DNA of 64,000 nucleotides from DASQPA01 sp963757335 (lineage in GTDB: Bacteria; Acidobacteriota; Thermoanaerobaculia; Multivoradales; UBA5704). Position numbers and translations under genes: made by a program. Below, in pieces: positions 1 to 24,290 of the stretch (positions are counted from its first letter, which is position 1; the number at the start of each line of letters is the position of its first letter). A model generated the notes under the pieces. That model saw only the letters and a program-made list of their open reading frames with translations, had not been told where the DNA came from and did no database searches. The stretch is from NCBI GenBank assembly GCA_963757335.1, contig CAVWRJ010000008.1, positions 1,098,322 through 1,162,321 of the forward strand, given 5' to 3'.

Positions 1-51
1 GTTTCCTGGGCGGTCTTCTACGCGGATGCGGTTCGCGTCGCCGACGCCTGA
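1..51 (+). CDS. C-terminal tail of an upstream gene (partial)
   Basis: Frame 1 is open from the first base and stops with TGA at 49-51, giving 16 residues that end in VRVADA. The composition fits high-GC coding sequence. It is too short to assign a family, and it could be chance read-through. It would place the end of a plus-strand gene about 200 bases upstream of the NRPS. Confidence 0.25.
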   Translation, partial: VSWAVFYADAVRVADA

Positions 52-258
52 AACGCGCTTCGCTGGAAGGTCTAGCCTGCCCGCCTGAAAGTGGCCGCCC
101 TCCCGCCCGGGCACCCACAGGGGGGTGCCCCTACGAAGGCGACTTTGACGGGATCCTGAATGTGAGCCGCCGGCTTTAAGTTCAGTATTTGCGAGCGTTT
201 GCCGGTTGCCGCCGCTGTCCTCCTTCTGCGATCATGGAACACCTGGGTAGATGTAGAC
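52..258 (+). promoter_or_regulatory. Leader region of NRPS-1 with an inverted repeat
   Basis: This 207-base stretch lies between the upstream stop and the NRPS-1 start. It holds a perfect 8-bp inverted repeat, GGGCACCC at 109-116 and GGGTGCCC at 123-130, with a 6-base loop. No T-run follows, so it is not a clear intrinsic terminator; it resembles a short intergenic palindrome. Any promoter for NRPS-1 should be here, but no convincing -35/-10 pair is visible. Confidence 0.35.
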
Positions 259-3200
259 ATGGCGACGCGGAATCTTGAAGACGTCTATCCGCTGTCCCCC
301 CTGCAGGAAGGGATCCTTTTCCACAGTCTGTACGCCCCGGAGTCGGGGGTCTATGTCGAGCAGCTGAGCTGCGCGCTCACCGGGCCGCTCGACGCGGCCG
401 CCTTCGCGCGCGCCTGGGAGCGGGTGATCGAGCGGCACGCGGTGCTCCGCACGGCGTTCGTGTGGAAGAGCCAGAAGCGGCCTCTCCAGGCGGTGCAGCG
501 CGAAGTCGCGCTGCCGCTCTCTAGCGAGGACTGGAGCCCTCTGGCGGCCGGCGAGCGGGAGGCGCGCTTTGCCGGCTTCCTCGCCGAGGATCGAAAGCGG
601 GGTTTCGAGGCGGCGCGGGCGCCCCTCCTGCGTATCGCCCTCCTGCGTTTCGGCGCCGGCGAGCATCGGCTGGTGTGGACGTTTCACCACCTGCTCCTGG
701 ACGGCTGGTCGCTGCCGCTGGTCCTTTCGGAGGTGCTCCTTTTCTACGCCGCCTTTGCCGGCGGTGCCGGCGGCCCCGCCGGCGAAGGCGGCCGGGACCT
801 CGCGCTCCCTGCGCCGCGCCGCTACCGCGACTACATCACCTGGGTCGAACGGCAGGACCTAGCCGCCGCCGAGGCCTTCTTCCGGCGCGAGCTCGAAGGC
901 TTTACTGAGCCCACCGAGGTCGACCTGCCGCGCCCTGTCGCCGCCCCCGCCCCCGAGGATGCCGACGACTGCAAGCTGACCCTCGGCAGCGAGCCGTACG
1001 CTCGGCTCTCGGAGCTCGCGCGGCGGCATCGGCTGACCCTCAACACGCTCCTCCAGGGCGCCTGGGCGTCCATCCTCGGGCGTTATCTCGGGCGCCATGC
1101 CGGCGAGCGGAGGAGCGCGGACGACGTGGTCTTCGGCACTACGGTCTCCGGGCGCGGCATCCCGCTCGCCGGGATCGAGTCGATGATCGGCCTCTTCATC
1201 AATACGCTGCCGGTGCGGGCGCGGCTCGACCCCCGGGCGGAGGTGGGGGCCTGGCTCGCCGGGCTCCAGGAGAGCCAGCTTGCGCGCCAGGCCTTCGAGA
1301 CGACCCCTCTGCCGCGGATCCAGGGCTGGAGCGAGCTGCCGCCGGGCACGCCGCTCGCCGCCAGCCTCTTCGTCTTCGAGAACTACCCGCAGCCGATCTT
1401 GCCGAAGGACGGCAGCCTGGCGCTCGGCTTAGTGCGCTTCCGCGAGCGGACGAGCTATCCGCTGACGGCGATCGCGGCGCCGGCCGGAGAGGACTTGGAG
1501 CTCCGCCTGGCCTGGGACCCCGAGCACCACGACGCCGCGACGGCGGCGCGCCTCCTCGCCCACTGGGCGCGCCTCCTCGTGGCGCTGGGCGAGGCGCTGG
1601 GCGCGGCCCCAGGATCCGCCGGCCCGCGGCTCGGCGATCTCCCCATGCTGTCCAAGGCGGAGCGCCAGCAGATGGTGGCCGAGTGGAATCCGGCGCCGCC
1701 CGCCGAGCTCGCCGGGGTTTCCCTCCACGAGCGCTTCGCCGCCCAGGCAGCGCGGACGCCGGACGCGGTCGCGCTCACTGTGCCGCCGGGCGAGCGGGAG
1801 GGCGGCGGCGAGCTCACCTACGGAGAGCTGGCGGGACGCGCCGGGCGGCTCGCCGCGATCCTGCGGCGGCGGGGCGTGGGCGCGGAGTCGCTGGTGGCGA
1901 TCTGCCTCGAGCGCTCGCTCGATCTCGTGGTGGCCCTCTTGGCGGTGCTCGAGGCGGGCGGCGCCTACCTGCCGCTCGATCCAACCTATCCGCCCGAGCG
2001 GCTCGGCTTCATGCTCGACGACTCGGGGGCGCGCGTGCTCGTCTCCCGCCCCGAGCTCGCCGCCCGCCTGCCGCCGCACGGAGCGCAGCTGGTGGCGGCG
2101 GACGCCGGAGAGGGCGGCGCGGAGGATAGGACGGAGGCCGCGGCGCCGCCCGGCTCCGACGATGTCTCCGACTCTGGGGGCGACCGTCTCGCCTACGTCA
2201 TCTATACCTCGGGATCCACCGGGCGCCCGAAGGGGGTCGCGGTCACGCACGGCGACGTCTCGCGCCTGCTCGCCGCCACCCGTCCGCTCTTCGGCTTCGG
2301 GCCGGACGACGTCTGGACCCTCCTCCATTCCTACGCCTTCGATTTCTCGGTCTGGGAGATCTGGGGGGCGCTCGCCCACGGCGGCCGGCTGGTGATCGTG
2401 CCCTACGCGGTCAGCCGCGCGCCGGAGGAGCTCCTGCGGCTCCTCGCCGCCGAGCGGGTAACGGTCTTGAACCAGACCCCCTCGGCCTTCGCCCAGCTCG
2501 CGCCCGCGGCGGTCGCTGGCAGCGCGGGCGGCGCGGGCGGCCATGGCGGCGACATCCTGCCGGATCTCCGGCTGGTGATCTTCGGCGGCGAGGCCCTCGA
2601 TCCGGCGGTCCTCGCCGGCTGGCTGGGCCGCTTCGGGGAGACCCGGCCGCGGCTGGTCAACATGTACGGCATCACCGAGACGACGGTGCACGCCACCTGG
2701 CGGCCGCTCGGCCGTGCCGACCTGGCGACGGCGGCGAGACCAGCGAGCCCGATCGGGCGGCCGCTCGCCCATCTCCAGGTGCACCTCTTGGACCGCCACG
2801 GGCGGCTCGTCCCCTTAGGCGTCGCGGGGGAGATGTATGTCGGCGGCACGGCGCTCGCCCGCGGCTATCTCGGCCGGCCGGAGCTCGCCGCCGAGCGCTT
2901 CCTGCCCGACGGCTTCGGTTTCGGCGGCGGCGTCGGGGGCCGCGGAGCCCGGTTCTACAAGACCGGCGACCTGGCGCGGTGGCGGCCGGACGGCGAGCTG
3001 GAGTTCCTCGGCCGCGCCGATCGCCAGGTCAAGATCCGCGGCCATCGCGTCGAGCTGGGGGAGGTCGAGGCGGCTCTCGCCGGCTGCCCCGGCGTGCGCG
3101 CCGCGGCGGTCGTGGCGCGCGAGCGCGACGGCGTGCGGCGCCTCGTCGCCTATGTCGCCGCACCCATGGAGCAGACGGCGGCCGACCTGCGGACGCGGCT

Positions 3201-6200
3201 TGCGAGGACGCTCCCCGAGCCGATGCTGCCGGCCGCCATCGTGCGGCTCGCGGCGCTGCCGCTGACGCCCAACGGCAAGGTGGACCTGCGGGCGCTCGCG
3301 GCGCTAGAAGACGCCGAGGACGCGGCCGCGGCGCGCGCCGGCGCGGCCGAGCGCATCGCCCCGCGCGGCGCGGTCGAGGAGCTCCTCGCCGGCCTCTGGG
3401 CCGAGGTCCTGCGGCTGCCGGAGGTGGGGGTAAACGACAACTTCTTCTCTCTGGGCGGCGACTCGATCCTCTCCCTCCAGGTGGTGGCGCGGGCGGGCCA
3501 GGCGGGCTGCCGCCTCACCCCGCGGCAGCTCTTCGAGCATCCGACGATCGCCGGGCTCGCCGCCAATATCGAGCAAAAAGCCGAGCAAAAAACTGAGCAG
3601 AACACCGAGCAGAACGCCCGACAGACCGCCGAGCCGTCCGGCGCGCGAGAGGAGGACGAGGCCGCCGGCGAGGTTCCCCTGACCCCCATTCAACGCTGGT
3701 TCTTGGACCGCGAGCCCGCCGATCCCCATCACTTCAACCAGGCGCTCCTGCTCGCCGTGCGGCGGCCGCCGCCGGCCCCCGCCGCCGCCCTAGGAGCCTC
3801 TGCGGCAGGAAAAGGTCGTGCCGGAGGCCACCCCCCTCCTAGCCTCCCCCCATCCCCACCCACCACCCCGCCCAGGGGGGAGGAACCCTCCGGCGAAGGG
3901 CCTCTGGGACTGGAAAGACAGCCCGCCGTGAATCCCTCCCCCCTGGCGGGGGAGGAACCCTCCGTCGAGAGGGACTCTCGGACCGGCAAGGCGGCCTGCT
4001 GTGCGTCCCTCCCCCCTGGGCGGGGTGCGGGCGGGGATGGGGGGAGGACAGGAGGGGGGTGGAACTGCGACGATCCCTTCCTACCGCGCACGCTCCTGCC
4101 GCAAGCGATCGCCGCCCTGGTCGCTCACCACGACGCCCTGCGCCTGCGCTTCTGGCGCGAGGACGGGCGCTGGCGCCAGCGGCGCCTCGCCCCCCAGCCG
4201 GAAGCGAGCCCGGCCGGGCAACAGGAAATGGTGCGGATCGATCTCTCGGGGCTGGCCGAGGAACGGGTGCGAACGGCGGTCACGGCGGCAGCCGCGGACG
4301 CCCAGCAGAGCCTCGACCTCGCGGCCGGACCCCTCCTCCGCGCCCTCTGGCTCGATCTGCCGGCGGGCGAGGCGCGGCTGTTCCTCGCCGTCCATCACCT
4401 GGCCGTCGATGGAGTCTCCTGGCGCATCCTCCTGGACGACCTGACGACGGCCTGGCGCCAGATCGGCCGCGGCGAGCCGGCTCGCCTGCCGCCGCGGACC
4501 GCCTCGTTCCGGCGCTGGGCCGAGCGGCTCGCCGAACAGGCGCGGACGATGGAGGCCGAGCCCGAGATCGCCTTCTGGCTGGCGCAGACCGCGCCGGCTC
4601 CCGAGACGCCCGCGGCGCTGCTCGCGCCCCCCGCCCAAGACACGATGGCGACCGCCGCCAGCGCCGCCAACATTGCCGTCGAGCTCGGCTCAGAGGACAC
4701 CGCCGCTCTCCTGCGTGTGCTCCCCGCGGCCTATGGCGGCGCCTCGATCGCCGACGCCCTCGTCGCCGCGCTCGCCGCAACACTTGCCGGCCCCGGCGGT
4801 GCCGCATGCATCGACCTCGAAGGGCACGGCCGCGAGGAGTTCGGAGGGGACCGCGGCGGGGATCTCGACCTCTCGCGGAGCGTCGGCTGGTTCACCAGCC
4901 TCTACCCCGTGCGGCTCGTGCCCGGCGACGACCCGCGCCCGGAGGCGGTCCTCGCCGCCGTCCGCCGCCAGCTCGCCGCCGTGCCGGGGCGCGGCCTCGG
5001 CTACGGGCTCCTGCGCTACCTCTCCGAGCACCCGGCGGCGGCCGCCCTCCGCGACCGGCCATCCTCCCCTGTCAGCTTCAACTACCTGGGGCAGCTCGAC
5101 GCGGTGCTCCCCGCCGACTCGCCGTTCGCCGCCGCCGGCGAGCCGGTGGGCCCGTCCCAGAGCCCGCGCGCCGGGCGCAGCCACGCGCTCGCCGTCGTCG
5201 CCTTCGTCGCCGCCGGGCGCCTCGAGGTGACCTGGACCTACGGCGCGCACCTCCTCGCGGAGGAGGTCGTGCGCCGTCTCGCCGAGGGCCTTCTCGCCCG
5301 CCTCCGAGAGCTCGCCGCCGGCGCCCGCTCCCGTGTTCTGACGCTGGCGCCAGCAGCCGGGGCCGATCCGCTCGCGCCCATCCCCGCGCCCATCTCCGCG
5401 GCGGACCTCGCCCGGCTTCCGGCCAATATCGCCGACATCGAGGACGTCTATCCGCTCTCTCCGCTGCAGGAGGGGCTCCTCTTTCACAGCCTGTATGCGC
5501 CGGGCTCGGGAGCGTACGTCGAGCAGCTCCTCGCCACCTTCGAGGGGGACTTGGACCTCGCGGCCTTCCGCGAGGCCTGGCGGCGGATCGTCGCCGGCAC
5601 GCCGGTCCTCCGCACCTCCTTCCACGGCGACGACCTCCCGCGGCCCCTCCAGGCGGTCCACCGGTGGGCCGAGCTTGAGACCGTCGAGATCGTCGAGGAG
5701 GACTGGCGCCCGCTCGCGGAGCCCGAGCGGGAGCGCCGCTTCGCAGAGCTGGTGCGCGCCGACCGCCGCCGCGGTTTCGACCTGGCGCGACCGCCGCTCC
5801 TGCGCTGGACCCTGGTGCGCACGGGCGAGCGCGCCTGGCGCTTCCTGTGGAGCCATCACCACGCCCTCTTGGACGGCTGGTCCTACGCGGCGTTCATCGG
5901 CGACTTCGCCGCCTGCTATGAGGCGCTCGCCGCCGGCCGCGAGCCGGCGCTCCCCGCGCGGCCGCCCTACCGCGACTTCATCGCCTGGCTGTCGCGCCGC
6001 GATCCGGCGGCGGACGACGACTTTTTCGCCGCCTACCTGGCCGGCTTCGGCGCCGGCTCCACGGCGCCCACGCCGCTCGCCACCGACCGCCCGGCGCCGG
6101 CCCTCGACACGGCGCCCGACCCGGCAGTCGCCGAGTTGAGCCTCTCTACAGCGGAGACCGCGGCGCTTCAGGCCGCCGTCCGCGCCCGCGGGCTCACCTT

Positions 6201-9200
6201 GAACACCCTCGCCCAGGGCGCCTGGGCGCTCCTCCTCGGCCGCGCGAGCGGCGAGCGCGACGTCGTCTTCGGCGTCACCGTCTCGGGACGGCCACCGGAG
6301 CTGCCGGGCGTCGAGGCGATGCTGGGGCTCTTCATCAACACCCTGCCGGCACGGGTCCGCCTGCCGGACGAGGCGCCCGTCTCGTCCTGGCTCGCCGGCC
6401 TCCAGGCCGCTCAGGCCGAGCTCCGCCAGCACGAGGCGGCCCCGCTGGTGCGCATCCAGGAGGTGAGCCCGGTGGCTCGCGGGACGGCGCTCTTCGACAG
6501 CGTGCTGGTCTTCGAGAACTACCCGCAGGCGGCGCTCCGCGCCAGCGCCCTCGGTCGCCGGATCACCGAGGTCTCTGTGATCGAGCAGACCCACTATCCC
6601 CTCACCCTCACCGTCGTGCCGGGCGGCGACCGGCTGCTCCTCTCCCTGGGCTACGACCGCGCCCGCTTCGATGCGACGACTGTGGAGCGCCGCCTGGGGC
6701 ATCTGCACGGCCTGTTCGCCACGCTCGCGGCGTCCCTAAGGAGCGGCCTCGCCGGCGATGGCGAGGAGAAGCTCGCGGCCATCGGCCTGCCGCTCTCCGC
6801 CGCGGAGCGGCAGCAGCTCCTCCGCGAGTGGAGCGACGCGGCGCCCGTCGGTGGTGCGGCGGGGGGGGCGACCCCGGTGCACGAGCTCTTCGCGGCGCAG
6901 GCGGCGCGGCATCCGGACGCGGTGGCGCTGGTCTCCGCGCTGGGCTCCGCGCTGGACTCCGGTAATCAGGTTCTGACCCACGGCGAGCTGGCGCGAAGGT
7001 CGAGCCGGATGGCGCGCCGGCTGGCGGAGCTCGGGGTCGGGCCGGGCATGCTGGTAGGGCTCTGCGCCGAGCGCTCGCCCGAGCTCATCCTGGGAGTGCT
7101 GGCGATCCTCGCGGCCGGCGGGGCCTACCTGCCGCTCGACCCCGCCCATCCCACGGAGCGCCTGGCGTACACGCTCGCCGACGCTGGGGCGCCGGTCCTC
7201 CTGGTCGCGGAGCCTCTCCGCCAGCGCCTGCCGGCGGGCGCCGCGCGGGTGGTCGGTCTGCACGCGCTCGTTGCCGGTCAGGAGACCGCCGGCCAGGAGG
7301 CCGAAGGCGGGGTCCCCCCTTCCCCCCCTCCCATGCCCCGCGCCGATCCCGGCGACCTCGCCTACGTCATCTACACCTCGGGATCGACCGGCCGGCCGAA
7401 GGGCGTCGAGGTCAGCCACGCGAACGCCGCGCGTCTCTTCGCCGTCCTCCATCAGGCCTTCGCCTTCGGTCCCGACGACGTCTGGACCCTCTTTCACTCG
7501 ATCGCCTTCGACTTCTCGGTGTGGGAGCTGTGGGGGGCGCTCGCCTTCGGCGGGCGACTCGTCGTCGTGCCGAGCGAGACGGCGCGCTCGACCGAGGCGT
7601 TCTACGAGCTGCTGCGCCGGGAGCGGGTGACGGTGCTCAGCCAGACGCCCTCGGCCTTCCGCCAGCTCCTCTGGGCCGAAGAGTCGGCCTTGGCGCGCAA
7701 CGATGCGGACGATGCGGACGATGCGATGGTCTCGGACCTGCGCCTGGTGGTCTTCGGCGGCGAGGCGCTCGATCTTCCGTCGCTCTCCCCCTGGCTCGAG
7801 CGCCACGGTGAGGAGCGGCCGCTCTTGATCAACATGTACGGCATCACGGAGACGACGGTGCACACGACCTGGCGGCGGCTGCGGCAGAGCGACCTGGCGC
7901 GGCCGGGGAGCGCCGTGGGCCGGCCGCTGTCCGACTTGGCACTCCACCTCCTCGACGGCGGCGGCCGGCCGGTGCCGGCCGGCGTGCCGGGGGAGATCCA
8001 CGTCGGCGGCGCCGGGGTGGCGAGGGGATATCTCGCTCGCCCCGCCCTCACCGCGGAGCGGTTCGTGCCCGACCCCTTCGCCAGCGGGCTCCGGCTCTAC
8101 CGCTCCGGCGACCTGGCGCGCTGGCGCGCGGACGGCGACCTCGAATACCTCGGGCGGATCGACCGCCAGGTGAAGGTGCGCGGCTACCGCATCGAGCTCG
8201 GCGAGATCGAGGCGGCGCTCGCCGAGCACCCGGAGGTGCGCGAGGCGGCGGTTACGGCGCGCGAGGACCGCCCGGGCGACGTGCGGCTGGTCGGCTATGT
8301 GAGCTCCGTCGCCGCCGCCGCCGGCGTCGCCGCCGCCCAGCCCGATCCTCTGCCGCAGGCGCTCGCCGCCTTCCTCGCCGAGCGCCTGCCCGGCTACATG
8401 GTGCCGGCGGCCTGGGTGCTCCTCGACCGGCTGCCGCTCACCCCGAACGGCAAGGTGGACCGCGCGGCCCTCCCGGCGCCGGAAGAGCGCGGGAGCGGCG
8501 GGGCGTACCTGGCGCCGCGGAGCCCGGCCGAGGAGGTGCTCGCCGGGATCTGGGAGGAGGTGCTCGAGCGGCAGCGGGTGGGCGTGGAGGACGACTTCTT
8601 CGCTTTGGGCGGCCACTCGCTCGTCGCGGCTCAGGTGACCTCGCGGGTGCTCAAGGCGTTCTCCGTGGAGCTGCCGCTGCGCGCCCTCTTCGAGCGCCCG
8701 ACCGTGGCGGCGTTGGCCGTGGAGGTCGAGCGGCTGCGGGGGAGCGGCGCGACCGCCGGGGCACCGCCGCTCGTGCGGGCGCCCCGCGGTACCGAGGCGC
8801 CGTTGTCGTTCACCCAGGAGCGGCTCTGGCTCTTCGACCAGCTCTCGCCGGGCACCGCGGTCTACAACGTGCCGCTCGCGCTGGCGCTCCGCGGCGCGCT
8901 GTCGGTGCCGGCGCTCGCCGCGGCGCTCGCCGCGGAGGTCGAACGCCAGGAGGCTCTCCGCACGCGCTTCGTCTCGGTCGGGGGCAGGCCCCTGCAGCGG
9001 GTCGACCCGCCCTGGCGGCCTCCCCTGCCGCTCGTGGACCTGCGCGGCCTGCCGCCCGCCGTGGTGGAGCGCGAGATAGAACACCTCGCCGCGGTCGAGA
9101 GGACACTCCCCTTCGATCTCGCGCGCGGGCCCCTCCTGCGCTCGGTCCTTCTCCGCCGGGAGGAGGAGGTCTTCGTTCTCCTCCTGACCTTCCACCACAT

Positions 9201-11382
9201 CATGTCGGACGGCTGGTCGATGCTCGTCCTGGCGCGCGAGCTGACGGCGCTCTACGGGGCCGCGCTCGCCGGCCTACCCTCGCCGCTCCCCGAGCTCCCC
9301 CTCCAGTTTCGCGACTTCGCCATCTGGCAGCGAGCGTGGCTCCAGGGCGAGGCGTTGGAGCGCCTCTTGGACGCCGCGGTCACGCGGCTCGCCGGCGTGC
9401 CGCGCCTCGACCTGCCTCTCGACCGGCCGCCGGAGGCGGGGCGGCGTATTGCTCCGCTCGGGCAACCTGCAGCTCGAGCTCGACGTCGCCAAAACCGCCA
9501 GCTTGAGCGCCCTCTCGCGCCGCCAGGGGGCGAGCCTCTTCATGACGCTCCTCGCCGCCTTCACGGGCCTCCTGCGCCGGCACACCGGCCGGGGCGACTT
9601 CGCGGTCTTGGCCGTCACCGCGGGCCGGACCCGCGCCGATTTAGAGCCGCTCTTCGGCTACTTCACCAACACCCTGGTCATCCGCGCCGCGGCGGCGGGC
9701 GATCCCGACTTCGGCGAGCTCCTCGCACGGACGCGCCTGGCGACCCTCGCCGCCTACGACCACCAGGACCTGCCGTTCTCGTACCTCGCCGAGGCGCTCC
9801 GCGCGGAGCGGCCGGGGGAGCCACCCCTCTTCGAGGTCTTCTTCCTCTCGCAACCGCCGAGGCCGGCGATCGCGGTCCCCGGCGCCGAGGTCGCGCCGTT
9901 CCCGGTCGAGGTGACCGAGGGCGGGGCCAACTTCGCCTTCGCCCTCGCCCTCGAACTGGCCGAGGTCGGCGGCCGCCTGACGGGGAGCTTCTCCTACACT
10001 CAGGCGCTCTTCGACCTCACGACGGCCCTGCGCTGGCGGGGACATTTCGAGGCGCTCCTGGCGGGCGCGGTGGCGGACCCGGCACGGCCGCTCACCGAGC
10101 TGCCGCTCCTCTCCGCGGGCGAACGCCATCAGGTGACGGTCGAGTGGGGCGAGGCGGTGCGCTTGGACGACGGCCCGGCGCCGATCGGGATCTGGGGCGA
10201 GGCGGCGGACACGGCGAGCGTGGCGGGCGCGCCCGCCGGTCGCCGCGCCCGCTTCCTCGCCGACGGCACCGTGGAGGCGAGCGCGCCGGCGCCCGCCGGC
10301 CCAGCCGAGACGAAGGCCGCCCCCGCCCCCGCGCCCGCGGCGGGGGAGCTCGGCGAGCCGGCCCGCCGCCTGGAATCTCTCTCGCCGGCCAAGCGGAAGC
10401 TCCTCGCGAAGCGCATCCGCGGCGAGGCCGGCTCCGGCGGTGCGCCGGTCGGCGCCCGGCGCGAGCCCGCGCTCCTCGTCGACCTGCGGCCGGAGCTCCC
10501 GGCGGCCGCCGCTACGAGGCCGCCGTTCTTCTGCGTGCACGCCATCGGCGGCGCGGTGCTCTCCTATCGCGAGCTCGCCCGCCTCATGGGCGGGGAGCAG
10601 CCGTTCTACGGCATCCAGGCGGCGGGCCTCGCGGGGGAGCGCGCGGTCGACGACCTCCTGGCGATGGCCGCCCAGTACGCCGCCGCGGTCGAGGCCGTCG
10701 CGCCGCACGGCCCCTACCTGCTGGGCGGCTGGTCGTTCGGCGGCGTCGTGGCGTTCGAGATGGCACGCCAGATGCGGCAGCGCGGCCGGCCGGTGGCACT
10801 CGTGGCGCTCCTCGACAGCTGGGCGCCCTGGGCGCCCTGGGAGCCGGCGCTCGTGCCGATGCCGGCGCCCGCGCGCCACGCGCGAGAAGACGACATCGTC
10901 CGCCTCTACCTGCGCGACCAGGCGGGCCTCCAGGGGCTGGATGCCTCCTGGCTCGACGGGGAGCCGCCGGGGATGGGCGAGGCGGCGGCTCTCGATTGGC
11001 TCCTCGCCCGGGCGCACGAGGCCGGCCTGCTCCGGGCCAGCCTGCGTTCGGCGCAGGTCCGGCCGCTCCTCGACGTCTATAGCGCCAACGTGCGCGCCTA
11101 CTCCTCCTATCGGGCCTACCGGCCACGGCCCGGCGACGACCGCCTGACCCTCTTCCGCCCTCGTTCGTCCCCCGAGCCCACCAACGGCTGGTCGGCGCTC
11201 GCCGGCGATCCTGTCGAGGTTCATGAGATGGCTGCAGACCACTACTCCATGCTGATGCCCCCCGCGGTCGCCGGCCTGGCGGATCGCCTCCTCTCCTGTA
11301 TCGAACGTGCGCTCGCCGCGGCGCCCAGGGCCGCTGACGGCCCGCCAGTCGCCTTCGTGCCAGAGGCCCCGGAGGTCCGCTC

Positions 11383-11386
<4 letters not shown>
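259..11386 (+). CDS. Non-ribosomal peptide synthetase NRPS-1: C-A(Thr)-T-E-C-A(Thr-like)-T-C-TE (needs one frameshift)
   Basis: Cytosolic megasynthetase that adds two threonine-type residues and releases the chain. The ATG at 259 is chosen because the DCL-type condensation motif DVYPLSPLQEG follows within a few codons; an in-frame start at 199 adds 20 unrelated residues. Order: C1 (HH at residues 143-144), A1 (code DFWNIGMVHK, the classical Thr code), T1 (LGGDS, Ser1069), E (HHLAVDGVSW from residue 1379), C2 (HHHALLDGWS), A2 (DFWSVGMVHK, Thr-like), T2 (LGGHS), C3 (HHIMSDGWS), then a type I thioesterase with GWSFGG (Ser codon 10733) and a C-terminal HY motif. Frame changes from 1 to 2 near 9437-9447, as if one base were extra; the frame-1 reading to 11082 is meaningless. 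C3 is followed by TE with no A-T. An initial DCL domain implies an upstream partner ending in E. Confidence 0.85.
3571..3632 (+). repeat. 12-bp tandem repeat in the T-E linker
   Basis: Four to five copies of a 12-base unit starting GAGCAAAAA or GAGCAGAAC encode EQKA-EQKT-EQNT-EQNA between the carrier and epimerase domains. It is A-rich and Gln/Glu-rich, unlike the surrounding Ala/Gly/Arg-rich sequence. It looks like a slippage-expanded flexible linker. Confidence 0.7.
3828..4062 (+). mobile_element. MITE-like palindromic element inserted in-frame in the epimerase domain
   Basis: About 235 bp bounded by roughly 55-bp terminal inverted repeats: 3828-3885 matches the reverse complement of 4009-4062 with only a few mismatches. 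Inside are two direct copies of a GGAGGAACCCTCC motif. The translation is Pro/Gly/Ser-rich (including NPSPLAGEE, typical of dispersed palindromic repeats read through as protein) and interrupts the epimerase between LLLAV and HHDALRLRF. The homologous epimerase of NRPS-3 has no such insert. No stop codon is introduced. No clear target-site duplication is seen. It carries no transposase, so any movement would be in trans. Confidence 0.7.
5440..8730 (+). other. NRPS-1 module 2: C(DCL)-A(Thr-like)-T
   Basis: The condensation domain (about 5440-6810) repeats the DVYPLSPLQEG signature expected after an epimerase. The adenylation domain (about 6880-8470) gives D-F-W-S-V-G-M-V-H-K, two positions away from the threonine code. 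The carrier LGGHS lies at about 8605-8619. A (GATGCGGAC)n tandem repeat encoding DADDADDA sits in an A-domain loop near 7702-7727. Predicted residue: L-Thr or a close analogue. Confidence 0.7.
8790..11386 (+). other. NRPS-1 terminal C-TE unit with frameshift
   Basis: The condensation domain has an intact HHIMSDGWS motif (9193 onward), changes frame near 9440, and continues as the C-lobe to about 10140. An Ala/Pro-rich linker ending in SPAKRKLLAKRI leads into the thioesterase (about 10440-11330). The linker piece RARFLADGTVE at about 10237-10272 resembles an A-domain motif found elsewhere here, so an A-T pair may have been deleted. The condensation domain has no acceptor module of its own. Confidence 0.6.
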
Positions 11387-24289
<12,903 letters not shown>

Positions 24290-24290
24290 C

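Larger units (their letters stand above)
274..5345 (+). other. NRPS-1 module 1: C(DCL)-A(Thr)-T-E
   Basis: The condensation domain spans about 274-1690 and is of the type that accepts a D-configured donor chain. The adenylation domain spans about 1714-3290 with TSGSTGRPKG near 2205 and specificity residues D-F-W-N-I-G-M-V-H-K, read by aligning core motifs to GrsA; this is the well-known threonine signature. The carrier is at about 3364-3570 and the epimerase at about 3670-5340, with motifs EGHGRE, VGWFTSLYPV and FNYLGQLD. Predicted contribution: D-Thr. The epimerase carries an unusual in-frame insertion (3828-4062). Confidence 0.75.

Noticed and set aside
1429..9198. Long minus-strand frames opposite NRPS-1 (for example 1429-2799, 4690-6708, 6736-9198)
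   Set aside because: They are the mirror frames of very GC-rich coding sequence: Arg/Gly/Ala-rich, no family motifs, no ribosome sites. The plus-strand frames carry the conserved NRPS motifs.
9450..11082. Frame-1 continuation of NRPS-1 to the stop at 11082
   Set aside because: After about 9440 frame 1 becomes Arg/Pro/Gly-rich with no motifs, while frame 2 carries the C-lobe and the GWSFGG thioesterase motif.
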